From contig JBGAKG010000017.1 in assembly GCA_044224495.1 (NCBI GenBank), positions 62,001 to 126,000 of the forward strand: DNA of 64,000 nucleotides, read 5' to 3'. This stretch comes from JBGAKG01 sp044224495. Its GTDB lineage: Bacteria > Myxococcota_A > Polyangia > Polyangiales > Polyangiaceae. Made by a program: the position numbers and the translations under genes. Numbering within the stretch: the first letter of the stretch is position 1; each line of letters starts with the position of its first letter. Of this stretch, positions 16,842 through 26,198 are shown in pieces. The notes under the pieces are model-generated. The model did no database searches, was not told the DNA's origin, and was given only the letters and a program-made list of their open reading frames with translations.

Positions 16842-18187
16842 CGATCGATCCCGTGCCGGCGAAGGATGCGCCAGAGCGTCACGCGATCGATGCCGGCGCG
16901 GCGGGCCGCCTCGGCGAGGTTGCCGCCGCTCGCCGCGACGAGCCGCTCCACGTATTGCTTCTCGAAGCGATCGACGAGGAGCTCCTTCGCGCGCCGGAGC
17001 GGGAGCTCGAGGAGCGGCGCGACGGCGGCGTCCACCGCGGCGCCCTTCTCCTGATCCCCGAGCGGACCGAGCGCGGGTCCACCACCGAGCGGCGGGGGGA
17101 CGGCGAGGATGACGAGCTGCTCGAGGTAGTTGCGGAGCTCGCGTACGTTGCCGGGCCACGGGTGGCGGCGGAGCGGTTCCATCGCTTCGTCGTCGAGCTC
17201 GAAGTGGGTGGTGAGCCCGCGCTCTTCGCGGATCGCGGCGAGGAGCGTGCTCACGAGGAGCGGGAGGTCCTCGGTGCGCTCGCGGAGCGGTGGCATCCGC
17301 ACCTCGATGACGGCGAGCCGGAAGTACAGGTCGGCGCGGAAGTGGCCGGCGTTCACCTGGGCGCGGAGATCGCGGTTGGTGGCGCACACGATGCGGACGT
17401 CGCTCTTCTTCGTCTCGGTCGCGCCGAGGCGGCGGAACTCGCGCTCGCCGAGCGCGCGGAGGAGCTTGGGTTGGAGCTCGAGGGGGAGCTCGCCGATCTC
17501 GTCGAGGAAGAGCGTGCCGCCGCTCGCGCGCTCGAACGCGCCGGGGCGATCGCGGTCGGCGCCGGTGAAGGCGCCGCGCACGTGACCGAAGAGCTCGCTC
17601 TCGATGAGCGTGGCGGGGAGCCCGCCGCAGTCGACGATCTCGAACGGCCCGTTCGCGCGGGGGCTCGCCTCGTGGAGGGCGTGGGCGGCGAGCTCCTTGC
17701 CGGTGCCGGATTCGCCGGTGACGAGAACGGGTGCGGTGGTCGGGGCGACGCGGGCGAGCGTCGCGAACGCGCTGCGGATCGCGACCGAGGCGCCGACGAG
17801 GCGCCCGAAGGTGCGCTCCTTGCCGATCGTGACGGGATCGCGCGTGGGATCGAGCACGAGCTCGAGCGGGGTGCGGCCGACGACGAGCTTGGCGGGCTTC
17901 GTGAGGATGGCTTCGCGGACTTGGAGACCGTCGACGAAGGTGCCGTTCTTGCTGCCGAGGTCGCGCACGACGATGCCGTCGCGGGTGGCCTCGAGCTCGC
18001 AGTGGAAGCGACTGACCGCCTTGTCGTCGAGGGCGAGGCCGACGCCCTCGGCGGTGCCGACGGTGAGCTTGCCAGCGTCGGCCGGAGCGAGCTGACCCGA
18101 GGCCACGACGCGGAGCGCGAAGCGGGGGATGCGGACGATCGTCGCCTGCGCGGTCTCGTCGACGAGGAGGGTCGTGAGCTCGCTCAC
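16838..18187 (-). CDS. FHA domain sigma-54-dependent activator
   Basis: A 449-residue transcription activator. The FHA domain at about residues 40-95 (SRFHCELEATRD, DLGSKNGTF) binds phosphothreonine, so the protein can take input from Ser/Thr kinases. The AAA+ domain has Walker A GESGTGKE (158-165), the sigma-54-contact loop GAFTGA (205-210) and Walker B GTLFLDE (224-230). A Fis-type helix-turn-helix ends the protein (GNLAEAARRAGIDRVTLWRI). The start is GTG 18187. FHA/sigma-54 regulators are a hallmark of myxobacteria. The next gene overlaps by ATGA. Nearby kinases at 10856 and 18290 are possible partners, which is inference only. Confidence 0.95.
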   Translation of the reverse strand: MSELTTLLVDETAQATIVRIPRFALRVVASGQLAPADAGKLTVGTAEGVGLALDDKAVSRFHCELEATRDGIVVRDLGSKNGTFVDGLQVREAILTKPAKLVVGRTPLELVLDPTRDPVTIGKERTFGRLVGASVAIRSAFATLARVAPTTAPVLVTGESGTGKELAAHALHEASPRANGPFEIVDCGGLPATLIESELFGHVRGAFTGADRDRPGAFERASGGTLFLDEIGELPLELQPKLLRALGEREFRRLGATETKKSDVRIVCATNRDLRAQVNAGHFRADLYFRLAVIEVRMPPLRERTEDLPLLVSTLLAAIREERGLTTHFELDDEAMEPLRRHPWPGNVRELRNYLEQLVILAVPPPLGGGPALGPLGDQEKGAAVDAAVAPLLELPLRRAKELLVDRFEKQYVERLVAASGGNLAEAARRAGIDRVTLWRILRRHGIDR

Positions 18188-18289
18188 GGTTTCAAGCTAC
18201 TGCATTCCGCGAGCGGAGTGGGCGCATCCCGGTCGAGAGCGTCTTCACCCGCGATTGCATCCGCCGTCCCGCGCGCGGTTCCCATCCGG

Positions 18290-19795
18290 TCACTGCGCCC
18301 TCAGGTCCAGGGTCGCCGTGGCGGTCGGTGACACCGTGACCCTCACCGTCCGCGTCACCGGAGGATCGAGCTTCGATGTCGCGACGACCTCGTACGTCCC
18401 GCACGGCCACGTGACCCGATCGGGCGCCTCGGCGGAGAGTGTCCCCGCGCGCACGGACCAAGCATGATCCGCGCGGATCCACACGGTCCCGCGACAATCG
18501 GGCGACGGTGCGGCCGCGGACCCCGACCCGGACGCCGTCACGCGCACCGAAGGCATCGCGCCCGGGAGCCGGGTCGCGCTCGCCGACGTGCTCGCGCCCG
18601 GAGCGACGGACGCGGCTACGGTCGCGGACGCGGTCGCCGTCGCGGGGTCGGGCACGGGCACGGGCACGGGCACGGATGCAGATGCGGGCGCGCCCCCGAC
18701 GCCCCCCGCGCGCGCCCCCGGCCAAATCGTCCACCCCACGAGCGACACGACCCCGATCCCGAGCACGACGAACGGCCACCGCACCGGCGACCGCGGCGTC
18801 GGCGCGACCGCGATCGGTCCCTCGACGCGCTCCGCCTTCGGCTCCGCGCCGTGCGACGTGCGCTGGAGCGTGAGCTCGGTCCCGCGCAGATCCTCGCCGC
18901 CCTTCGGCGCGCGCAGGACGACGACCTCCTCGCCCTTCGTCGGTGCCTCCGCGAGCACTCCGACGACGAGCTCGCCGAGCTCGTCCCCGGTCGCCCCCGG
19001 CAGCGCCTCGATCGCGCCGAGCATCTCGCGCGCCCGCGCGAAGCGCGCGGCCGGATCGCGCGCGAGCGCGCGCGCGACGATCGCCTGCACCTCCGGAGAC
19101 GCCTCGAGCGGCGCCGGCTCGTCGCGATCCTCGCCGACGAACGGGAGGCCGCCCGCGATCATGCGATGGAGCAACACGCCGACGGAGAAGAGATCGCTCC
19201 GCGCATCGATCGGCCCGCGCGCGAGCTGCTCCGGCGACATCCACGCGGGCTTGCCCGCGAACGCTCCGTCGCCGCCCGCGCCTGCGTCGGCGAACAAGGT
19301 GACGCCGAAGTCGGCGAGCTTCACCTCGCCGGCCTTCGACAGGAGCACGTTGGCGGGCGTCACGTCGCGATGGACGAGCGTCTTCCCCTCGCGATCGGCC
19401 AGCTCGTGCGCGAAGGCGAGCGCGCGCAGCACCTGCCCCGCGACGCGGAGCGCCATCCGCTCGCTCACGCGCTCGCCGCGCCGCTCGACCACGCGCAGGA
19501 GCTTCTCGAGATCGACGCCATCGACGTGCTCGAGAACCAGAAAGTAGTCCTCGCGCTCACCGACCCCGAAGTCGATCACGCCGACGACGTTGGGGTGAGC
19601 GAGCTTGGTCAAGAGAAGCGCCTCGCCGAGGAACAACGTGCGCGCGGCTTCGTCGGCCGCGTGGAGCGGGAGCAACCGCTTGATCACCACCTTCTTCTCG
19701 AAGCCGGCGGCGCCGACGGTGACCGCGAGGAACACCTCGCCCATGCCGCCCGCGCCCAGCCGCTCGCGCAGGTGATATCGGCCGAGGCCCGCCAT
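18290..19795 (-). CDS. Hanks-type Ser/Thr kinase with C-terminal anchor and beta domain
   Basis: A 501-residue protein. The kinase domain covers about the first 280 residues: GAGGMGEVF, VVIKRLLPL, HRDVTPANVLL, LADFGVTLF, WMSPEQ. A membrane helix (WPFVVLGIGVVSLVGWTIW) and a Pro-Val/Ala-Thr-rich linker follow. The last 80 residues form a small extracytoplasmic beta domain with two Cys (CRGTVWIRADHAW, WPCGTYEVVA), similar to PEGA-type domains. ATG 19795 lies 2 bp after the stop of the PEGA protein gene, so the pair is coupled. The PV linker is encoded by a hexamer repeat (18650-18673) and may vary in length. Confidence 0.92.
   Translation of the reverse strand: MAGLGRYHLRERLGAGGMGEVFLAVTVGAAGFEKKVVIKRLLPLHAADEAARTLFLGEALLLTKLAHPNVVGVIDFGVGEREDYFLVLEHVDGVDLEKLLRVVERRGERVSERMALRVAGQVLRALAFAHELADREGKTLVHRDVTPANVLLSKAGEVKLADFGVTLFADAGAGGDGAFAGKPAWMSPEQLARGPIDARSDLFSVGVLLHRMIAGGLPFVGEDRDEPAPLEASPEVQAIVARALARDPAARFARAREMLGAIEALPGATGDELGELVVGVLAEAPTKGEEVVVLRAPKGGEDLRGTELTLQRTSHGAEPKAERVEGPIAVAPTPRSPVRWPFVVLGIGVVSLVGWTIWPGARAGGVGGAPASASVPVPVPVPDPATATASATVAASVAPGASTSASATRLPGAMPSVRVTASGSGSAAAPSPDCRGTVWIRADHAWSVRAGTLSAEAPDRVTWPCGTYEVVATSKLDPPVTRTVRVTVSPTATATLDLRAQ
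18650..18673. repeat. Hexamer repeat GGGCAC x4 inside kinase linker
   Basis: Four perfect tandem GGGCAC units encode Pro-Val pairs on the minus strand in the extracytoplasmic linker of the kinase. Unit gain or loss would keep the frame. Confidence 0.6.
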
Positions 19796-19797
19796 CG

Positions 19798-20958
19798 TCA
19801 GCGGCACCCACCGCTCGGGCAGTACTCGAGATCGCGGTTCTGCCAGAGGATCACGCCGGTCGTGACCGCGGCCGCCGTCAGGACGACACCCCCGACGATC
19901 GGCCACACCCACCACGGCACGCCGCGCGGCTTCGAGTCGCACGTCTCGCCGAGCAAGCGACAGACGCGCGGTTGGAGCACCGCCTCCGAGGCGCTCGGAT
20001 CGATCGTGTCCGTGCGCACGAGCGCACCGCTCGCCGCGTCGAACAGGTCGACCTTCACCGTACCGGCGAGCCCGCTCCGCAGGACGAGCGCCTGCTCCGC
20101 GCGCTCCCACACCGCCCGCGCGAGCACGAGCTCGTCGGGAGACGGCGCCGGCACGGCGAGCGCGGCGAGCTGCGCTTCGATCGTCGTGCGCGACGCGGGA
20201 TCGAGCACGACGCGGAACGCGCCGTCGGGTTGGAGCAAGCGCAGGTCGGTCCGCGGCTCGTAGCGGAAGCGACGCACGCTCACGAAGTGATCGCCGGCGC
20301 GGACGTCGACGTCGAGCGGAGTGACTCCAGCTTGCTTGCGCCCGTCGATCCAGACCTCGGCGCCGGCGGGCACGCTCTCGACGTGGACCTTCCCCTTCCG
20401 GCGCGAGAGCACCTCGGCGCGGACGACGGCGCGCGCCTTCTCGGCAGCCTCCTTGTTGCGACCGGCCTCGGGCTCGGTCTCGTCCAGGAGCGTGGCCGCC
20501 GCGAAGTGGACCGGTGCATCTTGCAAGTGTTCGGCGAGCACCAGGCACGTGCCGATCTCGACGTGCAGGTCCCGGAGCAGCGCATACTCCCCGGCCGACG
20601 CGAGCAGATCGATCGCGTCGCCGATGCCGCGCTCGGCCTCGCGCACGCACGCGTCCCAATCGGCGTCGCCCTTGGCGCTCTTCGCGCGATCGAGCGCGCT
20701 GCGGATCGCGGCCACGCGCGCGTCGTCCTTCGCCTTCGCTGCCGATGTCGCCTCGGCGCCCGGCTTGGGGAGCGGCAAGTCGGGCGGGATCGTGCGGCGC
20801 GTGGCCACCAAGCGCCGGAGCGCTGCCGCCGCCGATGGTGCGACCGCCGGGTCCGCCGTGACGATGACGGGCGGTCCCGCCGCGCGAGCGGACGGCATCC
20901 CCGAGAGCGCGGCGACGACCGAGACCGAGAGCGCGAGCGCGCGCCTCACGAGCACCAC
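19798..20958 (-). CDS. Exported PEGA-domain protein with C-terminal membrane helix
   Basis: A 386-residue protein. The signal peptide ends about ARAAG. A helical region of TPR character (WDACVREAERGIGDAIDLLA, GTCLVLAEHLQDAPVHF) is followed by a PEGA-like segment, KVHVESVPAGAEVWIDGRK, then TPLDVDVRAGDHFVSV. The C-terminus has a membrane helix (VWPIVGGVVLTAAAVTTGVI) and a short Cys-containing tail. Such proteins usually sit beside myxobacterial kinases. The following kinase starts 2 bp after the stop. The start is one of two successive GTG codons at 20958/20955. Confidence 0.82.
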   Translation of the reverse strand: MVLVRRALALSVSVVAALSGMPSARAAGPPVIVTADPAVAPSAAAALRRLVATRRTIPPDLPLPKPGAEATSAAKAKDDARVAAIRSALDRAKSAKGDADWDACVREAERGIGDAIDLLASAGEYALLRDLHVEIGTCLVLAEHLQDAPVHFAAATLLDETEPEAGRNKEAAEKARAVVRAEVLSRRKGKVHVESVPAGAEVWIDGRKQAGVTPLDVDVRAGDHFVSVRRFRYEPRTDLRLLQPDGAFRVVLDPASRTTIEAQLAALAVPAPSPDELVLARAVWERAEQALVLRSGLAGTVKVDLFDAASGALVRTDTIDPSASEAVLQPRVCRLLGETCDSKPRGVPWWVWPIVGGVVLTAAAVTTGVILWQNRDLEYCPSGGCR

Positions 20959-21075
20959 AGTCGTGTCCTAGCACACGCGGCCCGGGGACCGCGCTTCGAC
21001 GGTTGGGGGAGGACCGCGTGAACGGCGGGGCGTTGCGTCCACGCAGCGACGTTGCGGCGATGCAACGCTCGATCG

Positions 21076-21090
21076 CGCGGAATTTCCGCG
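21076..21090. promoter_or_regulatory. 15-bp palindrome in a divergent promoter region
   Basis: CGCGGAA-T-TTCCGCG lies between the PEGA protein gene (minus) and the copper monooxygenase gene (plus), 58 bp before the latter's start. It is a candidate operator. No regulator is encoded next to it. Confidence 0.4.
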
Positions 21091-21147
21091 GGTTCCGCGC
21101 ATTCTGCGGGCGCGCTCGGCGGCACGCGGATTGCTCCATGTCCCCGC

Positions 21148-22560
21148 ATGCAGACGCGCTCTCTCCTCGCCTCCGCCTTCGTCGCCACGTCGATTGCACT
21201 CGGCTGTTACGGGTCCAGCGGTGACACGACCGGCTCGACCTCCGCCGCCGTGACGTTCCACAAGGACGTCGAGCCCATCCTCCAGAAGCGATGCCTCTCG
21301 TGTCACGTCGACGGGGGCATCGCTCCGTTCTCGCTCCTCACCTACGCCTCGGCGAAGGTCTACGCCGGCTCGATGGTGGCGCAGACGTCGTCGAAGGCGA
21401 TGCCGCCGTGGGGCGCGCAAGCCACGTCCGACTGCACGCCGAAGAACTCGTGGCACGACGACCCCACACTCACCGCCGCCGAGCTCGCCACGCTCGCGAA
21501 GTGGAACGAGCTCGGCGCGCCCGAGGGCAACCCGGCCGACGCGCCGCCCGCGTACGTTCCGCCGACGCCGGGCCTGCCCGACAAGGACGTCGAGATGCAG
21601 CCGCAAGGACCGTTCACGGTGACGGAGACGACGAAGGACACGTTCCGCTGCTTCGTCCTCGATCCGAAGCTCACGGTCGACACGTACATGAACGGGTTCG
21701 ACGCGATCCCCGGCAACGCTCAGGTCGTTCACCACCTCCTGCTCTTCTCGGACCCCAAGGGCGAGGGCGCGACGAAGCCGCTCGGCCCGGACGGTGGCTA
21801 CGACTGCTTCGGCGGGGCCGACATCGCCGAGAGCTCGCTCCTCGGCGCGTGGGTGCCGGGCGCGCTCCCGCAGCAGTACCCGAGCGACGTGGGGACGAAG
21901 CTCACCGCGGGGACGAAGTTCGTGATGCAGATCCACTACCACCCGCACACGAGCGCGGCGGTGAACTCGAAGCCGGACTCCACGCGCGTGCAGCTCCGCT
22001 ACACGAAGGCGCCGCCGACGTGGGAGCTCGTCAACATGCTCATCGGCAACTTCACCGCGAAGAGCCCGTTCTTCGTCCACGACGCGAACGATCCGAGCTC
22101 GCTCGCCGACTTCGTGATTCCGCCGAACGCGAAGGACGTGACCGTGACCTACAAGCTGCCGGTGGGCGCATCGCCGAAGCTCTCCGGGAAGGACGTCCGC
22201 GTCTACGGCGTGGCCGGGCACATGCACTTGGTCGGCACGACCGAGCGCGTCTGGCTCCACCACTCCACGGGGGCGACGCCGGCGGACAAGGACGAGTGCC
22301 TGCTCTCCATCCCAAAGTGGGACTTCAACTGGCAGCGCAGCTACCACTACGAGGTCCCGATCCAGTCGCTGCCGCAAGTCACGAAGACCGACGTGCTCGA
22401 GATCAAGTGCGGCTTCGACAACACGCTCGGCAACCCGTTCCTGGCCGAGGAGCTCGCGTCGAACGGCAAGACGCAGCCGCAGACGGTCGCGCTCGGAGAG
22501 AGCACGACGGAAGAGATGTGCCTCGGGGCGTTCCAGTTCGTGACGCCGCGAGCGCCCTGA
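21148..22560 (+). CDS. Lipoprotein with heme c motif and copper type II monooxygenase fold
   Basis: A 470-residue surface lipoprotein with signal peptide and lipobox SIALGC. One CxxCH heme-binding site (CLSCH, residues 49-53) sits in a short cytochrome c-like domain with a late MPPWG. The rest matches the two-lobed copper type II ascorbate-dependent monooxygenase fold (PHM/DBM-like). Copper ligands are probably QVVHHLLLF (CuH lobe), and QIHYHPH and GHMHLVG (CuM lobe). It would hydroxylate a small substrate or act as an electron-transfer protein outside the cell; the substrate is unknown. ATG 21148 is chosen because the signal peptide starts there. Confidence 0.85.
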   Translation: MQTRSLLASAFVATSIALGCYGSSGDTTGSTSAAVTFHKDVEPILQKRCLSCHVDGGIAPFSLLTYASAKVYAGSMVAQTSSKAMPPWGAQATSDCTPKNSWHDDPTLTAAELATLAKWNELGAPEGNPADAPPAYVPPTPGLPDKDVEMQPQGPFTVTETTKDTFRCFVLDPKLTVDTYMNGFDAIPGNAQVVHHLLLFSDPKGEGATKPLGPDGGYDCFGGADIAESSLLGAWVPGALPQQYPSDVGTKLTAGTKFVMQIHYHPHTSAAVNSKPDSTRVQLRYTKAPPTWELVNMLIGNFTAKSPFFVHDANDPSSLADFVIPPNAKDVTVTYKLPVGASPKLSGKDVRVYGVAGHMHLVGTTERVWLHHSTGATPADKDECLLSIPKWDFNWQRSYHYEVPIQSLPQVTKTDVLEIKCGFDNTLGNPFLAEELASNGKTQPQTVALGESTTEEMCLGAFQFVTPRAP

Positions 22561-22577
22561 CCTGCGCTCGCTCCCAA

Positions 22578-24131
22578 TCAGGGAGCACGAATCAGCAGCC
22601 GCGCCCGCGAGTACGACTCACTGTCGGCGTTGGTCCCGCAGTCTCCCGAGCCGGAGCTGTTCCGGACCTCGACCCCGACCGTGTGCGGCCCCGCGGTCAG
22701 CGGCTGCGACCACAACAGGGCGGCGGGGTTCCACCAGGTGAAGTTGCCGTCGCCCACGTTGATCGCCTGGCCGTGGTCGGGTTGGCCGAGCGGCTTGCCG
22801 TCGATCACGAAGCGCCACGCGCAGTGGCCCGAGCCGGACACGTTGCGCTGGGTCGCGGCGAGCTCGAGCTGCACGCTGCGGTCGGTCGGGAGCGTGATCG
22901 GCGTCGAGAGCCCGCTCACCGGCGTCCACGGGCTGCCCGAGCCGAGCACGTTGGACGCGCCCGCCGACTCGACGCTCACCGTCGCACCGCCGGGGGTGGA
23001 CGCAGTCGCGAAGAGGCGGAACTTCGAGTAGTCGTTGTTGCCCTCGCCCGCTTGGCAGGTGCCGCCGGTCGAGGCGCTGTTCGCCGTCTCGGCCGTCACG
23101 AGGTGCGGGCCCGCGGGCAGATCGAGCCCGTACTTGAGCGCGACGGGCGACCACCACCCGCCGGCGACGTCCCCGACGTAGACCGCTTGGCCGTGGGTCG
23201 GGTTGCCGAGCGGCGTGCCGTCGACGACGAAGCGATACACGCAGTGCGACGCGTTCGATCCCTGGTTGAGCTGTGTACCCGTCAGGGACAACTGGACGTG
23301 CTGCGGTGCCGAGAGCTTCACGTTGAGCGCGACGCCGGGGATCGCCGTGAACCCGCTCCCGGCGGAGAGGCTGCCGGTGCCGCCGGTCGATTCGACGAAG
23401 TACGCTTGGCTCGGGTCGTAGGCGGCGATCGCGAGGCGGCTCCGATCGTAGGGCTGACCGCCGTCGCCATCGAGGTAGCAGGTCGAGCTTCCGTTCGTCA
23501 CCTCGGCGCTGAACGCGTGCGGTCCCTTCGGGAGCGTGACGGCCATCTCGGTGGTGAACATCTCGTGCCAGCGCGCGTCGCCGCGCTGGACCATGATGGC
23601 GTTGCCCCACGACGGGTTGCCGGTGGGTTTGCCGTCGATGACGAAGCGCTGGCCGAGGTGGCAGACGCCGCCCGGCGCGCCCGCATAGCGCAACGTGCCC
23701 GTGAAGCGCAGGTACACGGTCACGTTGTCGTAGAAGATGGTGTCGATCGCGAGGCCCGGCGCGGGGATCCACGTGTTGTTGCCCGGGATCGTGACGTTCG
23801 AGCCGTTGGTCTCCGCGAACCACGTCGTGGCGGCGCAGTGGCCCATCAGACACGTGCCTTGCAGGCAGTCGGGCGCGGCCTTGCAGACCTTGCCGTCGTC
23901 GCACTTGGCGCAGCCGCCGCCGCAGTCGACGTCCGACTCGGCGCCGTTCAGCTTGCCGTCACCGCAGGTGGGGGCGGCGTCGATCGGTTGGGGCCGCGCG
24001 TCCACGTCCTTCCCTGCGTCGGTCGGAGCGGGGCCGGCGTCGGTCGCCGGGTCGCTCGAGTCCGCGCACGCTCCGCCGAGCAAGCCGAGCGCCAGCGGTG
24101 CGAGCGGGAGAAGGGCGAAGAGTCGCTTCAT
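22578..24131 (-). CDS. Lipoprotein with three tandem beta domains
   Basis: A 517-residue secreted protein with signal and lipobox (LLGGAC). An Asp/Ala-rich linker and a Cys-rich stretch (CGDGKLNGAESDVDCGGGC, CKAAPDCLQG) follow. Such Cys clusters are common near the N-terminus of myxobacterial lipoproteins. Three repeats of about 130 residues follow, each with a core like IDGKPxGxPxxGxAIxVGD and a closing GPHxVxxEVxNSS. The domains resemble carbohydrate-binding or adhesin modules, but I cannot name the family. The ATG overlaps the stop of the preceding lipoprotein (ATGA), so the two products are made together. Confidence 0.82.
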   Translation of the reverse strand: MKRLFALLPLAPLALGLLGGACADSSDPATDAGPAPTDAGKDVDARPQPIDAAPTCGDGKLNGAESDVDCGGGCAKCDDGKVCKAAPDCLQGTCLMGHCAATTWFAETNGSNVTIPGNNTWIPAPGLAIDTIFYDNVTVYLRFTGTLRYAGAPGGVCHLGQRFVIDGKPTGNPSWGNAIMVQRGDARWHEMFTTEMAVTLPKGPHAFSAEVTNGSSTCYLDGDGGQPYDRSRLAIAAYDPSQAYFVESTGGTGSLSAGSGFTAIPGVALNVKLSAPQHVQLSLTGTQLNQGSNASHCVYRFVVDGTPLGNPTHGQAVYVGDVAGGWWSPVALKYGLDLPAGPHLVTAETANSASTGGTCQAGEGNNDYSKFRLFATASTPGGATVSVESAGASNVLGSGSPWTPVSGLSTPITLPTDRSVQLELAATQRNVSGSGHCAWRFVIDGKPLGQPDHGQAINVGDGNFTWWNPAALLWSQPLTAGPHTVGVEVRNSSGSGDCGTNADSESYSRARLLIRAP

Positions 24132-25441
24132 TTGGGGATCGGCGGCAGGTACTCGAGATAGGCCGCGGTCTGGTTCGGGACACCGAAGGCGACCTTGCAG
24201 CCCTTGAGATCGAGCCCTTGCTCGACGAAGCCACACGCGGTGCCCGCCTGATCGGGCTGCGCGACGACGCCCATGAACGCGTGGCTGTAGGCAGCCCAGT
24301 AGACCTTGCCGTCGGGCGCGAGCTTGGCGGCGGCCATGCCGGTGCCGCCGAGCATCGTCTCCTTGTTGCCGGTGAGATCGTACTGGTACGCGACGCCGCT
24401 CCAGCCTTCGGTCCCGCGCACGTAGTAGAGCTTGCTCCCGTCGGCCGAGTAGGACGCGTGATAGCCGAGATCGCCGCTGACGATCGGCTTGGCGGCTCCG
24501 ATCTTGCCGGTGCTGCGATCGATCACGGCGGTCGCGATCTGCCCGTTCGCGCCGCCGTAGTTCAGGCTCATCACGAGGTGATCGTAGTCGAGCGCGTGGT
24601 TGATCGACGAGCGCTTCACGACGCCGGTGAGCCCGGTCGAAGAGACGACGGCGGTGGTGGACACGACGCCGCCGGAGACGAGGAACGCCTTCATCGACGC
24701 GGCGCCATCGTACGTGAGGACCCAGAAGTCCTTGCCGTTGGTGTGGGGCACGACGTCGAGCGCCTCGCCCGGGTTGCCGTTGAGCAGAAGTTGGTTCTTC
24801 GTGGTGACGGTGCCGTTGGGGCCCTGCGCGAGATCGATGAGCGAGTAGTAGACCGAGCTCGGGTTCGCGACGTTCGTGTTGTTGGTGAAGATGAAGAACT
24901 GATCTTTCGCGCCGCTGTTCGCGGGCGTGATGAGCGCGGGCTCGGTGGCGCTCTGGTCGCCGAAGAGCAGCGTGCCGTTCGCGAGCGCGGCGTTGGTCTT
25001 GCCGTTGAAGACGGTGCGACCGTCCGTATAGAACAGCAACGCGCCGAGCTTGGGCTCGGTGAAGACGGCGGTGCCTTCGAAGCCGTCGGCGCTGCCGACG
25101 CTACCGCCGCACGTCACGACCGGAGTCTTGGTGCGGAAGTCGATGAGGAAGTCGGTCTGCACACCGGTGATGAACCAGATCTGCTCGAGCGTGAGGCTCG
25201 ATGCGGGCTCGGTCGCGCCGCCGTCACCCCCTTCGCCCACGCCGCCGTCGCCGAAGAGGATCGGCTGTTCGTCGCCAGGGATCACGCCCTGATCGTTGGG
25301 GAAGCCGTCGAAGAGCCCCGCGTCGTCACCGAAGCCGCTGGAGGTGTCGCTGCCGCACCCCGCGAACGTGCCGAGCGCAACTAGCGCGACGAGCGCGGGA
25401 GGGATGGCGACGATCGGTGCGAGCGAAAGGAAGCGCTTCAT
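24128..25441 (-). CDS. Beta-propeller-like lipoprotein
   Basis: A 437-residue exported protein. Signal and lipobox are LGTFAGC. A Gly/Asp-rich linker is followed by six or so repeated blade-like segments, for example DFWVLTYDGAASMKAFLVSG, HLVMSLNYGGANGQIATAVI and GSKLYYVRGTEGWSGVAYQY. It is probably a WD40-like propeller on the cell surface. No active-site motif is evident. Coupled by ATGA to the three-repeat lipoprotein downstream; the two may form one surface complex, which is inference. Confidence 0.8.
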   Translation of the reverse strand: MKRFLSLAPIVAIPPALVALVALGTFAGCGSDTSSGFGDDAGLFDGFPNDQGVIPGDEQPILFGDGGVGEGGDGGATEPASSLTLEQIWFITGVQTDFLIDFRTKTPVVTCGGSVGSADGFEGTAVFTEPKLGALLFYTDGRTVFNGKTNAALANGTLLFGDQSATEPALITPANSGAKDQFFIFTNNTNVANPSSVYYSLIDLAQGPNGTVTTKNQLLLNGNPGEALDVVPHTNGKDFWVLTYDGAASMKAFLVSGGVVSTTAVVSSTGLTGVVKRSSINHALDYDHLVMSLNYGGANGQIATAVIDRSTGKIGAAKPIVSGDLGYHASYSADGSKLYYVRGTEGWSGVAYQYDLTGNKETMLGGTGMAAAKLAPDGKVYWAAYSHAFMGVVAQPDQAGTACGFVEQGLDLKGCKVAFGVPNQTAAYLEYLPPIPK

Positions 25442-25502
25442 GTGGGTACCCCCGTGGGATGGTAGCAGGGAAGAAAGCTCGCCCCAGTTCGGTTAGGATC
25501 GT

Positions 25503-26174
25503 GTGGTGCGAGGTGGGCTCTCTCTCGAGGCGATGGGCGTGCTGCTGGTGGGGCTTTCGATCGCGTGCACGCCGGCCGAGACGCGCGGGCCCGAGGTGGT
25601 ACTGCCCCCCGCCGCCGGCCTCGGCGCGCCGCCGCCCGCGCAGATGGGCGCGAGCGAGTCGCTCGCCGGCACCTACCGATGGGAAGACGGGCGGATCGTC
25701 CTGGAGGTGCGCGAAGGAAAGCTGATGGGCTCGAACGGGACGACCTCGCTCGTCTGCTCGGGCGCGGTCGACCTCGCGTGCACGTGGGAGGAGCACGGCG
25801 TGGAAGGTTGGGCGCACCTCCGCCGCGACGCGGACGGCAACCTGCGCGGCGACTTCGGGAAGACGGGGGCGCACGCACCGGACGGCACGTGGGTGCTGAG
25901 GCGCGTCATCGTGCACGAGGGGTTCGCCGGCGACTACACGTCCACGTACGGCGACGTGAAGCTCCTGCAGGTCGGCAACCGCGTGACCGGCACGTACCCG
26001 GATGGGACGCTCGACTGCGTGGTGCACGATCGCGAGATCGCCTGCGACTGGATCGAGTCGGGTTCGTCGGGGAAGGCGAAGCTCGTGCGAAGCGCGGACG
26101 GCACGTTGAAGGGGACGTGGGGGAACGCGTCGAGTGACACCGACGGCGGTGATTGGGAGATGGAGCCGGAGTAG
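25503..26174 (+). CDS. Small lipoprotein with a duplicated beta domain
   Basis: A 223-residue protein with signal peptide and lipobox GLSIAC. The mature part is two homologous halves. The first reads GTYRWEDGRIVLEV, CSGAVDLACTWEE and RRDADGNLRGDFG. The second reads GDYTSTYGDVKLLQV, CVVHDREIACDWIES and RSADGTLKGTWG. Each half has a Cys pair in the same place. This looks like an internal duplication of a small beta-sandwich. GTG 25503 is taken as start, preceded by TTAGGATC; ATG 25533 is an alternative. Function unknown. Confidence 0.75.
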   Translation: MVRGGLSLEAMGVLLVGLSIACTPAETRGPEVVLPPAAGLGAPPPAQMGASESLAGTYRWEDGRIVLEVREGKLMGSNGTTSLVCSGAVDLACTWEEHGVEGWAHLRRDADGNLRGDFGKTGAHAPDGTWVLRRVIVHEGFAGDYTSTYGDVKLLQVGNRVTGTYPDGTLDCVVHDREIACDWIESGSSGKAKLVRSADGTLKGTWGNASSDTDGGDWEMEPE

Positions 26175-26198
26175 GGCGCGGCGAATGGAACCGTGAGG

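Noticed and set aside
21291..24161. A nearly 1000-codon open frame on the plus strand
   Set aside because: It crosses two real genes on different strands and is Arg/Ala-rich throughout, the typical shadow of GC-rich codons.
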